Source: Marsupella aquatica (taxonomy: Eukaryota; Marchantiophyta). Taken from it: DNA of 64,000 nucleotides. The notes under the pieces were generated by a model, which saw only the letters and a program-made list of their open reading frames with translations, made no database searches and was not told the DNA's origin. The DNA is taken from the NCBI GenBank assembly GCA_973895155.1, contig OZ316898.1, forward strand, positions 8,122,001 through 8,186,000. The letters run 5' to 3'. Positions 48,863-60,180 of this stretch are shown here, piece by piece. A program made the position numbers and the translations under genes. Positions within the stretch are counted from its first letter, which is position 1. Each line of letters begins with the position of its first letter.

Positions 48863-49420
48863 AGGTGAACTCAGCATCATAAATGTTTTGAATTTGGTCA
48901 TTTTATGAAGACATTGACACATTTGCAGGGACCAATATTTGGTGCGGACCCGTGCACTGCCCGAATTAGTGGCAATAGCCTTTTTGGAGACCACACATTT
49001 TTGATCTATGACCTTGCCCTTATTATTCTGTTTGCATAAAACCTACGCAGAACAGAAGGTTTGCGATGCCCAATTTAATTCCCTGAAAAGAAAACTAAAG
49101 TGATCGCCCATGGAGAACCTGTGCCTCAGTTTCCCCTTGTCCGCGGGTGAACTCAACATCATCAAATTTTCCAACTCAGTCATTTTTTGAAGGGCACCAA
49201 CGCTTTGGTGTGGACGCTGGTGCACCAACAGCCTGAGTTAGTGACCATAGCCCTTCCCAGTAACCATACATTTTGACCCGTGACCAGGCCCTCAGTATTC
49301 TGGGTGTGTAAAGTCTCCATACATTTTTGACCGTGACCCTGAAAAGAAAAACAAAGTGGTAGTCCATGGAGAACCTGTGCCTATAATAAGCTTCCCCTTG
49401 TAGCACATGGCACTGCGAGC
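48863..49420. repeat. Diverged tandem repeat upstream of the plastid protein gene
   Basis: GGTGAACTCA.CATCAT, TCATTTT.TGAAG and CCTGAAAAGAAAA..AAAGTG followed by CCATGGAGAACCTGTGCCT appear in this order at 48863-49125 and again at 49145-49385. The period is about 256-282 bp with indels. Confidence 0.7.
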
Positions 49421-49619
49421 TGAAGCTCTGAAAAAAGGATTCAAGGATACGTGTCCTGCAGTTGGATGGAGTAAGATGTGGGCGATTGCTGCAGGACGTG
49501 AACCACGCAATACGGATGGCAATAAGCTGAATCTGTAAAATGCGCAGAAAATGTGAGTTGAATCTCTCAAACGCCCAGAAAATGCGAGCTGTAGCTCGCA
49601 AAGGAGTGGAGGGAGGAAA

Positions 49620-52004
49620 ATGTGGGCGATTGCAGCAACATCAGTATCAGCAGGAGCAGGAATTGGAGCACCAGGCAGGGGTGTGGCGGTGGCCAGCCAA
49701 GCAGGACGACGAGGCCAAGGAGGAGAACGTGCAGCGGTGAGACGCAGCGCAAGAATCAGCAGCAGCAGCAGCAAAAAAAAACCTGCCGTGCAGAGCTTGT
49801 CGAAGGAGGAGCTGCCCCTACTGCTGCCATGGTCTGGATGTGGAGAGAGACTGGTGACAGAGGTCGGGGACTTGGAAGCCTGCATAGCTCGAGTGGCGCT
49901 GTCTCTCGTTTCCTGCGCGCTGGTGTACAACACCAGCATCGAGCTGGCTTCCCTCGCCGGATTCTACTGGGCTTGGGCTCCCATCCTCGGCACTGCGCTG
50001 CCCAACTTATTTCTGCGACTCCGCTACGGGTATGCTGGTGCGCTTGCGCTTGCTCTTGCCTGCCGCCTGACCATCTCGCACCTTTCCTCCTGCTTCAACG
50101 TAGGTCGATAGACACCCATGAGACTGAGAGAGCCAGAGCTCGATGGAAATGTGTTTGAATTCCGGGGAAACTTAGAAACAGAGAAAGAGGGAATGATTTT
50201 CTGTTCCACGACCCTCCCTAACTGATAGGTGGAAATCAGCGAGCAGATGAGATAAGCGGCTCCCTGTGATTTTGAGGATTTGGAAATTGTGGAACCTGCT
50301 TAAGATCAACGGATACCAAAGCATCATGGCGAGTTTGCTAGCGTGGAATTAATCTGTTTCCGTCTTAAATTATTTCACGGTTTGTTTCACGACGCAATTT
50401 TCATGGAGGAGGAGATTGTCTAGGGTCCAGCCAGTTGTTTGGACTCGTCAAAGTGATGACGGTTGATCTGGTCCGGCAAATTCGTTAAAAGGGGGCATAG
50501 GGAGGAGTGGGTTGAGTTGATTTGAATGCGTGCCTGTCCCAACAAAGCATGTAGACCAATTGAAAGGCGAGAAGCTGGACCTGTAATATCAAAGAGGTAT
50601 TTGTTTTTTGGATTGGATGAATGCAGGTATATGGAGTGCCCAAGTACTTCAAGTAAAGGTTACGAATCCGCCGAAGTTTGTAGCTGATGACAGCGGAGAC
50701 CTGCTTGGGAAGTTTTTTAACAGGTTGCCAACGATTCCCTCGACTTTACAACTTGTTATTGGAGACGGCAGTCCTGCCACTTTCAGAGTGAGTTCTCCCT
50801 TAGACTCGTGCCAGCCTTCACTATAAGCGACCATCATCGGTTTCATATGAAGTCAATATAATTGAAGGTATCACTTACCAAGACGTCGCTTGAGCGAGGA
50901 CAAAGACTAGGAAACATCCCAGGAAAAGGTTGCTACGGTTGAGCATTCGAAGATGTCTGGAAAGCCATTCTGGTAGCATTCTCTCCAAGTGATTCAGAAA
51001 CGTTTTTCGTCAAGCAACCGTTTGTTTCTGTTAATGAACTGGGCTATAGATGATGCGAGGTTAGTTTATTCTTTTTCTGTCCCTTTCCCTTCCTATGCCA
51101 CTGCTCCAATTTTTCCAGCACCGTGATAATATCCTCGTATATGTTTGAGAGAGGGCTCAATCACTCAGAAGCAATGTTCCTGAGATAAGTTCGAACTTCT
51201 AGTAATGCCAGCTACCTGCCAAATATGGAGCATTTTATACTTTACCCCGTTGTGCCCTATGGAGTTCACAATATATTGATTCATTTCTGTGGATTCTTCC
51301 TTTAGGGCAATGCCACACATTATTATTATATGATCATAATAACGAACACGTATCATGTGGCAAGAATACAAACTGACGTGAATGCAAAATACTTCGGGAT
51401 TGACGATGCAGCTGTGTAGAGAAGTGATCGCAATGTTGGCCAACCTCGGTCCTTTTGTCAAAAGTTAGAACTGGAATTCATGTCGAGTGCAGTAGTGTAT
51501 CTAGAAGTGTGAACCTCAATCACGTCGAGGGTCAGATGTGTCAATTCAAGTTAGAGAAGTCTTCTAAGAAATGAAACATGTAAACCAAACGACTCTTTCG
51601 CAGTACTTGCGATAGGAACATAAAGTGAGTTCTAGATTGCATGTACATTAGGTTAGTTTATTCGGTGAGCTTGAATAGTTTTATCAGTATAGTTTATGAT
51701 GGGCATTTGACCTGGACAACTTCTCCCGCAGATGGAAGTCCCTCTCTCTGATAATATGCCAGAAGTGCAAGCTGGGGACCGTGTTAGCTTAATGGTTGTA
51801 TCGGATGAGCCGTCCTTGTCACGATTTAAAGTTCTGCGGGACCTCTATTTACCAGATAGACAGGGATGGTTATCAGAAAAACCATGTATCGAGAGAGCCC
51901 CATTTGAAGAGTTGCAGGGATCTCTAAGTCCCCCTGTACAGTCATTCGGAAGCAAGGTAAGATTCGTTTTCAATTTTGCTAATTTTTCTCTTTTCAAGTT
52001 GTAA
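49620..52004 (+). CDS. Predicted chloroplast-targeted membrane protein, unknown function
   Basis: Exons 49620-50037, 50627-50787 and 51732-51956 join in frame (phases 1 and 0) to 268 residues. After 51956 either a GTAAG donor leads to a short last exon I could not find, or the frame reads 15 more codons to the TAA at 52002-52004. Residues 1-60 are rich in Ala, Ser and Arg with a KKK run, like a transit peptide. About residues 87-133 hold hydrophobic segments (ACIARVALSLVSCALVY and SLAGFYWAWAPILGTALPN). Then comes RYGYAGIWSAQVLQVKV, and a soluble part with QLVIGDG and VPLSDNMPEVQAGDRVSL followed by YLPDRQGW. The pattern (tryptophan-rich helix, arginine, Y.Y.GIW, two beta-type segments, LYLPD) recalls a conserved plastid/cyanobacterial family of unknown function from memory, which I cannot name. 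Part of the gene is duplicated in inverse orientation at 44.6-46.1 kb. Confidence 0.75.
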
Positions 52005-52009
52005 TCATT

Positions 52010-54430
52010 GGATGGCTGTCTTGTGCATATTGTGGGCTGGTCACGAAGCCCCATAGAAGATAGAAGGAACAACGAAAGCAGTAAGAATCTGAATCTGTAA
52101 CTCAATGTGAGTGATCGTGCGAGAATTCCTCGCTTGCTGTCTAAACATCTTCATTAAGGTTTGGATTTGTTCCTTGAAGACCTTGAGATTCACAGGAGTT
52201 GATTTGAGATGTGTAGGGAGGTAACGGAAGGCGAGCACAGCTGCTACTTGAAGAAAATACGTTGAGCACAGACAGCGCGCCCTGGGAAGAGGCACTGAGA
52301 CGGGATACTAGAATGGAGGAACAAATTCAGAGAAACGAGAGTATACCAGGAAGAGAACTGGACTATGATGACTCATACTTGGAGAAGAAAGGAAGAAGAC
52401 GTGCAAAAGCATTAGACTATGATGACTTATACTTGTGATAAGACACGCCGGAGGTTGTGATCAGAACAGAATCTAGGAGCCGATGCAAGATGTCGACTCC
52501 ATTTATACTTCCTGGTCTTCGGAGATCAGTGTGCACAACTCCAGTAATGCAAAGAAGACCGTCGTCATACTGCAAATATGCAATCTGTCTTTATAAACCT
52601 TGGAGAAAGCAGTGCAAAGAAACGGTTTTGCACAATTTTACCAACACAATCACTTGGTCACTTTTAACGTCGTCAGTAGACCCAAGGATGTAATTATGGT
52701 GCGTATATTTCCACGCATAGGGGACAAGAGATCAGGGAATTCCTGAGCATTGGATTCAAGATTGTGGAAAGCGTTGAACAGGTATTCAGTAAGATTAAAG
52801 TAGGCTGCAAATAGCGCTCAGCGTTCTCATTTAATTCAGTTATGCACTCGTCTCATGCACAGTTTTTCATCTTGAATGGAATGGGTCGTATATGCACTGC
52901 CGATCGATTTCCAACTCTCTTAACGCTGCCCTTCGTAAACTTCCATCACTATTGAACCTCAAGAGATTCTCATTGCCTAAACAGCTTCACTCCCAGGCCA
53001 AGCTATAAAGCTGTTTAGGCAATAAGAACGAAAAGCCGTTGCGAGATGTTCTTATCGGCGCTGCAATGTGGTTGTGATCGCGCTACATTTAAATTTTGTA
53101 TTTCTTGGACTTGAAATGTTTTTGTTTCGCTTTCAGCTTTTAGTCGAGATATTTTATCTTCGTTTACTCTGCTGCACCTCAGAGGTAACTTTCTCGACCG
53201 TTGCATGTGAATCATCTCTCTGGTGTGCCAGACTCTTTCCATCAGCCCCACTATCTTTTCCTGCTTCAATTCCGAAACAGGCGACGCCGCCAGAGTGTGG
53301 CCATCATTGTTATGTGGCTTGCCGGGGATCCAGGAAATCAGGATGCGAACCCTCCATCTCTATAAACTTGTGCACATTTGTAGTAACAGTTAAAAAATGT
53401 GCAGCAATATATTTTTGTACGTAAGGTCCATGAAATTAGTCCTTCAGCCGTGGGCTCGATCGCTTGCAATTTCTTTCCGCTTGTACAAGTTCTGGATTTC
53501 CTGTAAACATTGAAACAAAATGAATCTGTTGCTTCAATAACGTATCGATTAAGTTGCCAGGCAGCTGCAAAGAGCTTTGATGGTGTTGGCAGAACCCGTG
53601 AAAGACTTAGGCAAGGCAAAGGAAATGATAGGATATGAAAAGTAATATTTGAGTGGAAAAATGTTATCTTAATGCACCAAGGTGTGTAATCATATTAATG
53701 TGCACAGATTCACTAGACTGATATGCATAAGGCGTGGTTGGTCTCGTCATAAATGATCATGCACAAATGGAAATCATTTAATGAGGTTGCTTCCTTGTGA
53801 TCAATTAATCAAAAATCATTCTTCTCTTTAGTATATCAAATAATTTGAGTTACAAGATGATGATCATGATAATGGATTACAATCACTTATCAGCCAACTT
53901 AACTACATGAACTTGATGTTGTTTAAATCTTTAAGCATCTACTCCTTCCATTCTTGTTGCTATTCTAACTAAAACACTACAAACAAGAATGAAAGGTCCG
54001 CTTTAATTAACAATTGGCCCTCATTAAATGAAATTGTCTTGAAAAGTTAGGGTTTTATGTGTCTTATAGGATATGGGGCATGTTCTAATTGGTACATCTA
54101 TCACTATGCAGTTGATACACATGTATTCACAAAACATAGTAGTTTTAGTTTAATATTTCCCAAAAAATAGCTAAAACTATGCATGGGTGTAACTAGTGTT
54201 TGGGCCTTAATATTTAGGGGCTAAACAATTTTTTCATGGGATCTCAATTTTTGTTGTTGTTATTGGAGGGCTACAGAAAGGCTATGAAAGGGCACAACGT
54301 AAGGAGGTCATCATGGGACTTTTGTAGAAATTGAGAGTTAGGTTAGATTAGGCTAGGGTTTTTGGTATTCAGGTTTGGGATTCGAACAAGGGAATTTAGT
54401 GGCGGCCAATGTTCATCCCAATTCTAATTT
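52010..54430. other. Intergenic DNA; possible last exon of the upstream gene
   Basis: Similarity to the inverted copy (44640 onward) continues to about 52200, beyond any clear coding sequence, so a last exon of the plastid protein gene might lie here. No gene was recognised after that. 53650-54200 is AT-rich. Confidence 0.3.
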
Positions 54431-54434
54431 TTAG

Positions 54435-54760
54435 TTTAAACACTTTAGAGCTAGTGGTGGACTTAATCACCCAGCACCCTCACCAACAGTACTCTTGCTA
54501 CCTGAACGCCTCCACAGAACTTTAAACACTTTAGAGCTAGTGGTGGACTTAATCACCCAGCACCCTCACCAAGAGTACTCTTGCTACCTGAACGCCTCCA
54601 CAGAACTTCACAAGCAAACAACTTGGTGTCTCTCTCACCGCCAGCGACAACTCCCATACAAAACCGCACTCACTCCTCAACATGACCGTCGCTCAATGGC
54701 CTCTACTACCTGCACAAGCAAATATTTCTTTTGCAACTAAGTAAGTCCATCCATGACTTG
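54435..54760. repeat. Second copy of the GC-rich dispersed repeat, with 86-bp duplication
   Basis: Related to 7776-7990. Here the first 86 bp (TTTAAACACTTTAGAGCTAG through CCTCCACAGAAC) are tandemly doubled (54435-54520 and 54521-54606), differing at about one base, so this duplication happened after the element dispersed. Confidence 0.75.
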
Positions 54761-55259
54761 GCTTAACCATTTTTTTGTAACTAAGTAATTCGGTTCATGA
54801 CTTGGCTGAAAGGTGGTATTGCCTGTATGAGCACATGATGAACTCTGAACATTGGAGGCAGTCTGGCTTGGTGGATCAAGGCAACTCAATGACGGGCCTA
54901 AACTTGGCATACCTTCTGGTAATTCCCTGGTCCTCCCTTGAGTACTTCATCTGCATTTCTATTAGTGCTGTGTAATCTAAAAATCTATGGTTTGCTGTCG
55001 TGAGCAGAGTGAGGGCGGAGTTGCTGAGCTCACTTGAAGTAAACTTAGATCATAGCTAGGGAAGCTGCTCTCAAGTCATTTCATGTTGACCTGTACCGAA
55101 ATTGTCTTTAGCACTGTTTGTCTGATCGTGCTTGACAGTTCCCAAAGGTCACTTTATGTTCAAACAAGGTCCCAAGACTCTTTGAAACGAGTGACAAAAA
55201 CCTGAAGTAGTCACAACTACTAAAAGAAATTGGAAGATCCTATTTCCCTTCGTACTTCG

Positions 55260-55750
55260 TCTCTACTTAGCCTTCTTTAGAAAAGCCTTCTTTATCATGG
55301 ACCCCCACAACTCACCTGTGTCATGAAATTCAACTATGGCGATGCTCAACCGTGAATGTCTGGTACAGTAAGCAATCGGCTCAAACTCCTATATAGAACC
55401 TTTGTGCTAAAACACAGCACGTCCATCACGAAAACGCAGAGAAGGATGGTCCGATTCCGCTGGAACAGTTTGTAAGCGTGCAGAAGACCCTATCATTGAT
55501 TAACGTAGGCCATCTCGTCGCCTCTTCTCAGCTTTCCTTCGAAAATCCTTCTTTATAATAATCGCCCACAAAGCACCTGTGTTGTGAAATTCACCTATGA
55601 CGATGCTCAATGTGAATGTCCGGTACAGTAATCAATCGGATCGAACTTCATGTGATTCCAATAGAATCTTTGTGCTGGAACACAGCACGTACATCACGAA
55701 AACAGAGAAGGATGGTCAGATTCCGCTGAACAGTTTGTAAGCCTGCAGAA
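55260..55750. repeat. Diverged 260-bp tandem repeat
   Basis: CCTTCTTTAT, GTGAAATTCA or ATGAAATTCA, GACGATGCTCA or GGCGATGCTCA, GGTACAGTAA.CAATCGG, TTTGTGCT..AACACAGCACGT and GAGAAGGATGGTC.GATTCCG recur in order. Matching points at 55361 and 55621 give a period of 260. Confidence 0.8.
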
Positions 55751-55840
55751 ACACACATCGTTCTACAAGAAGGGTTCTACAGGATGATCATCCACTGCTC
55801 CTCTGCTCTGGAGGTGGGTCCTGCGAAGACTCCCCAATTC

Positions 55841-56319
55841 TTCTCAAGTGGATCAAAAGTAAATGTGCGAGAAACGCATTAACAGCCCATAATCCCAATA
55901 TGCTGTTTCGCTACAGTCGATCTGCTCCCCGACACTCGAATAGCCAATGGATTGCGAAGAATTGTTAACCCTTCTCGAATGGATCAAAAGTGAATGTGCG
56001 AGAAAGCCATCCACAATCCCAGCATGGTGTTTCGCCACAGTCGATTTAATCCCCGACACTCGAACAAGTGCAAAGCGATACATATACTTAAAACAGGACA
56101 CCTTTCGAGCGCAGCACGACAGACAATTGACGACGGGACAGTAGTCAGTAGGAGAGTGATGTTCCATAGGCATGGCGATCACGGTGGGACTCGAACAAGT
56201 GCAAAGCGATACATATACTTAAAACAGGACACCTTTCGAGCGCAGCACGACAGACAATTGACGACGGGACAGTAGTCAGTAGGAGAGTGATGTTCCATAG
56301 GCATCGCGATCACGGTGGG
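55841..56319. repeat. 131-bp tandem repeats, two families in series
   Basis: Units at 55841 and 55972 (TTCTC.A.TGGATCAAAAGT to CCCCGACACTCGAA) have period 131 and are diverged. Units at 56058-56188 and 56189-56319 (ACTCGAACAAGTGCAAAGCG onward) also have period 131 and differ at one base seen (CATGGCGATC/CATCGCGATC). The second family runs into the tRNA gene, so its first copy holds the terminal part of the tRNA sequence. Confidence 0.85.
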
Positions 56320-56379
56320 ACTCGAACCCACAATCTCCCGCTCCGGAGGCGAGCGCCTTATCCATTAGGCCACGCGATC
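56307..56379 (-). tRNA. tRNA-Arg (anticodon CCG)
   Basis: Full cloverleaf on the minus strand. The acceptor stem GATCGCG pairs with CGTGATC including one G-T pair. The D arm is GCCTAATGGATAAGGC, the anticodon arm CTCGC-CTCCGGA-GCGGG, and the T arm GTGGG-TTCGAGT-CCCAC. Loop position gives anticodon CCG, reading CGG (Arg). Length is 73 including a G discriminator. No intron; CCA is not encoded, as usual for nuclear genes. A second T-arm/3' acceptor fragment lies at about 56176-56196 in the adjacent tandem repeat. Confidence 0.93.
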
Positions 56380-56399
56380 TGAACACTATTATTCTCGAT

Positions 56400-57210
56400 C
56401 CAATTGATATAAGTAGTTCTGTTGGGCCTTCACATCCTCAGTTTCTTCCCCGTCTTCGACGTTCTCCATATTGCCACGATACAAAACCTATAGCCTAGTG
56501 TCATCGCTATTCGCGCAAAAAGTAATTAATTACGGGATCAACAAAATAGTTGGAATACTTGGAAAAACCTAGAAAGAATTGTGTCATGTAGGTTTGAAGA
56601 ATGTTAGGTGTAAAACCCCCAACCCAAAAAAAAAAACTTTGGCTTAGTGCATCCTCGTATAGTGCATCCTCGTATCTTCAGGTTTTTGTCACTCGTTTCA
56701 ATGAGGCAACACTCTACGTTCCATGGGATCCGATGCAAATCTTTGACTGACACAAAAACAGTACAATAGTAAAAGTCGACTGTAATTGAGTAAAGGCTGT
56801 AGTATCACCATGGCGGCATGGCACAACATTTCCCTCCTATTTGTTGTCGTGTACTCCTTAAAAATTAAGCACAAATGGCAGCCGCTCCCCTTCAATGATT
56901 TCCCGGTTGCACAGCTTACACCATTTATGACCTTCCGAATCAGACGCCTGTTAACGAGGCTCATCTCCTAGCCACAGACCATTCGCCTTTCTGATTGTTT
57001 TATCCTGTTTCCCGCTCATCGACGGTGAAGATTGTCGCAGTTTCCCGGGAGGGCCGTCGATTTACTACTTTTTACTCCATAAATTTTTAAGCCCCTAGGC
57101 AAGGACGTGGGTACAAGGCGGGGCGTACAGTCGGTTAGCGCATCATTATGCAAATTTTTATTTCTAAACGACAGCTCCAATATAAGGGGGCAGGTCCCTA
57201 ATCGGCTACT
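56400..57210. other. Intergenic DNA without recognised genes
   Basis: Frames at 56698-56964 (minus) and 56786-56971 overlap on opposite strands and match nothing known. Confidence 0.3.
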
Positions 57211-57217
57211 CTTCATT

Positions 57218-57641
57218 CTCTAGAGGTGAGAAAAAGACCTATACATGCGTTCTCATTGATAGGACCCTAAAGTCATGTTTTGGTGATTGCCTTAAATACA
57301 TTAACTATTTATATATGCGATTCTCCATGGAATGGTGAGATCTAAATTTCTAGCAGTACTATGCCCTATGGTGAACTAATAAGATGAAATTGATACTCTA
57401 AGATGCACAAAACCAAGATACTGTTCACCCTCTAGAGATGAGAAAAAAACCTATGCATGCACATTCAAGTGATATGACCCTAAAATCATTTTTTGGTGAT
57501 TTCTTTAAATATATTAACCATTTGTATTTGCAATTTTTTTATGGAATGGTGAGATCTAAATTTTGAGCTGTACTATGCAATATGGTGAACTATTACGATG
57601 ACACTCATACTCTAAGATTCCCAACAATAAGATATGCTCTT
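57218..57641. repeat. 212-bp tandem duplication
   Basis: CTCTAGAG.TGAGAAAAA, GACCCTAAA.TCAT, TTTTGGTGATT, ATGGAATGGTGAGATCTAAA and ATGGTGAACTA recur in order from 57218 and from 57430. The copies are moderately diverged. Confidence 0.9.
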
Positions 57642-57644
57642 TTC

Positions 57645-59420
57645 TATACATGATTGTACTATCTGGGAAATGAGTACTATGGCTACACGAAGTACTTTAT
57701 ATAGGACCTAGTGATTTTATAGAACGCAAAGCATGAGTTGAGTATCTCGACTGGTGCACCGTTCATCATCTGCACCGTCCCTCTACACCGCTAAACAAGC
57801 CAAATGGAGTGAAAATTTTGCTGTCACATTCCCTACCTGGAGTGGCAAATGTTTAGAGACCAACAGCCAAATCTACCCAGCTGCAGACAGCCAGTTTTAG
57901 CAAGAATGGTGGTCCCCAAACCAACACGTCATTCAGACCTCCCTTTAAGTACACAGGAGAAGTGGCACAACCAAGACCCATTTGCACACAATCAAGACCA
58001 ATTGGAAAGTATGAACCCATGATTTTGGGAATGGAAGTCAGCTTAGTGCTTTTGTGGTATATAAATTTACTGTCTACCTATCACACACTCTCTATCTCTA
58101 TGATTTGGGGAGGCTTGACCACATAAGCTGCCATACTACATCCAAGTCCTCTGTGGAAGTTGTTAATGGCAATTTGTGCAGTACAACTGGTTAACCTTTG
58201 TACATGGATTCCATTACTGCCAAGTGCCCTGTCTGCAATTAGTTGAGCCATGCTACCTTTGCCATTAAAACTTACATTCATGCTCAAGGCACAGGGGATG
58301 AGCTATATAGCATGCTCATTCTAGAACATGTTTGAGTTTTGTCTTGTAGTGATTTGAAAGTAAATAAAATATGAGAACATAACTAGAAGGATTGGTGCAC
58401 AGTGACCAATGAAAAGTACAATCAAGGATGCTACTATGTCTGCACTTAATTCAATGTCCTCATGAATGACACTCATTTCAATAAAAACCATAAACTTAGG
58501 AAAGAAAGACATAAGGGGAACTTAAGACACAATAAGAACCATTTCTCTCACTCGTGAGAATACCTTGTTCAAGTGGTGGAGCCATTCATTCATCTCTGAT
58601 AAATGACAAACATCAAAATTTATAAGGGGATTGCCAAAATAAGTTCAAAATACTCTAGAATCTTAAAATTAAAGGGGTCCATAAATTAAATAAAAATGTA
58701 TATTATACACAGGTTGCCCCTTGATAAGGCACATTGAAATAAAAATATATGACACCAAAACTTTGAATAAGACAAAATCTGAAAGGTGGATTCACCGTAT
58801 AGCAATTTCAAATTACATTCATGCTCTTGTATGAGTCATAAGCTCAGATCCATTTGTTCATAGCTCTCGTGCAAGCCTAAGACTACTACCACGATAAGCT
58901 ACCCTACGCTTCCCATGCAAGCTAGAATGCTCTTGTTTCATAGATCCCATGCAAGCTACCATAATAAGCTATGCTACGCTGCCCATAACGGCCTTGTCCC
59001 ATGTAAAACCTTGTCCCATGTAAAACTTCTATCCATGCTGAAGGCCTAGGGAATGAGCTAGTCTGAGTCATAAGCTCAAATGTATTTGTTTTTGTTTCAT
59101 AGATGCCTTGCAAGCATAAGAATACTACCACAGTAAGCCAAGTATGCTATAAAAAAACCTAGACTTTGGAAACCTTCTATCCATGCTGAAGGCAAAGGGA
59201 ATGGGTTAGTCTGAGTCCTAAGTTCAGATCCATGTCATTCTACAGTAGTTAGAATGCATCTGGTTCATAGATCCCATATATGCAAAGTGAATAATACTAT
59301 TGCAACAACACACGCGAGATCGCATCCGAGCTTTCATTCGAACCTGAGTTTACCCGTCCAGTCTTGTATTCACAGCAGAGTTAACCCATCCAGTCTTACT
59401 TACTGTATCCAAATTTGTTA
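57645..59420. repeat. AT-rich DNA with diverged repeats
   Basis: Between 58850 and 59290, blocks such as CTTCTATCCATGCTGAAGGC, GTTTCATAGAT.CC and AGTCTGAGTC.TAAG recur about every 170-200 bp. No gene was seen. Confidence 0.5.
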
Positions 59421-59423
59421 ACA

Positions 59424-59701
59424 GTGTAACGATAGACTGCGGTAATGACAGAGCTAATCCATCATTCTACCGTTCGACCACGGAGCAAAGTGCATTGTCT
59501 GGAGTAATCAATCATTTGGTGTAATTCTATCTACAGTAGAAGTCAGAAGTGGCATTGCATTAGTGTACCGATAGACTGCAGTAATGACAGAGCTAATCCA
59601 TCATACTACAGTTCGACCACGGAAGAAAGTGCATTGTCTGGAGTAATCAATCATTTGGTGAGAATCTATCTAGAAGTGGCATTGCATTATTGCTGTGGAG
59701 A
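59424..59701. repeat. 139-bp tandem duplication
   Basis: GATAGACTGC.GTAATGACAG followed by AGCTAATCCATCAT and GTGCATTGTCTGGAGTAATC occurs at 59431 and 59570. Confidence 0.9.
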
Positions 59702-60180
59702 TTCACAGGTGTGGACATGGCAGGCTCTCCTACTAACGGTATTAATATGGAAGTCCGGAAGAAGGGAACTGTTGTGAAGTTGTCATCACGTGCTTTCTCG
59801 ACCTCCCCTACTCTCCTCCATTCTAGCGTGCGTGCTCGAATACAATGAATTATCCCCCATCTCTTCACCTCTGTTATTCATCCCGCACAAATTTCGGTGC
59901 AGCAGTAAGCCAAGCCGTTAGATCCCAGTTGCAGATCAGACCCTGTTCATGGGACTCTGATCAGCTCCAAGATTGCCATCAAATTGTGCTCAAATTTTAT
60001 CTGCAGCTAGCCTTGCTCGTGAACCGTGCTGGACGTGTGTGCTGGGAGGCGAGGGATCTGACCGTCGGAACTCGGCATTAGCAAGCAGCACACGTTCTGA
60101 GTGAGCTCGTCGTTGTCTGAGAACGGAGGTGCGAGAGAGCTAGCAAGGCGGGGCAAGGGAGCAGCATCAGCAGCAGCAGG

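Noticed and set aside
51957-51998. A 42-base intron ending in CAAG just before TTG TAA at the end of the plastid protein gene
   Set aside because: Too short for a plant intron, and the AG is not kept in the inverted copy.
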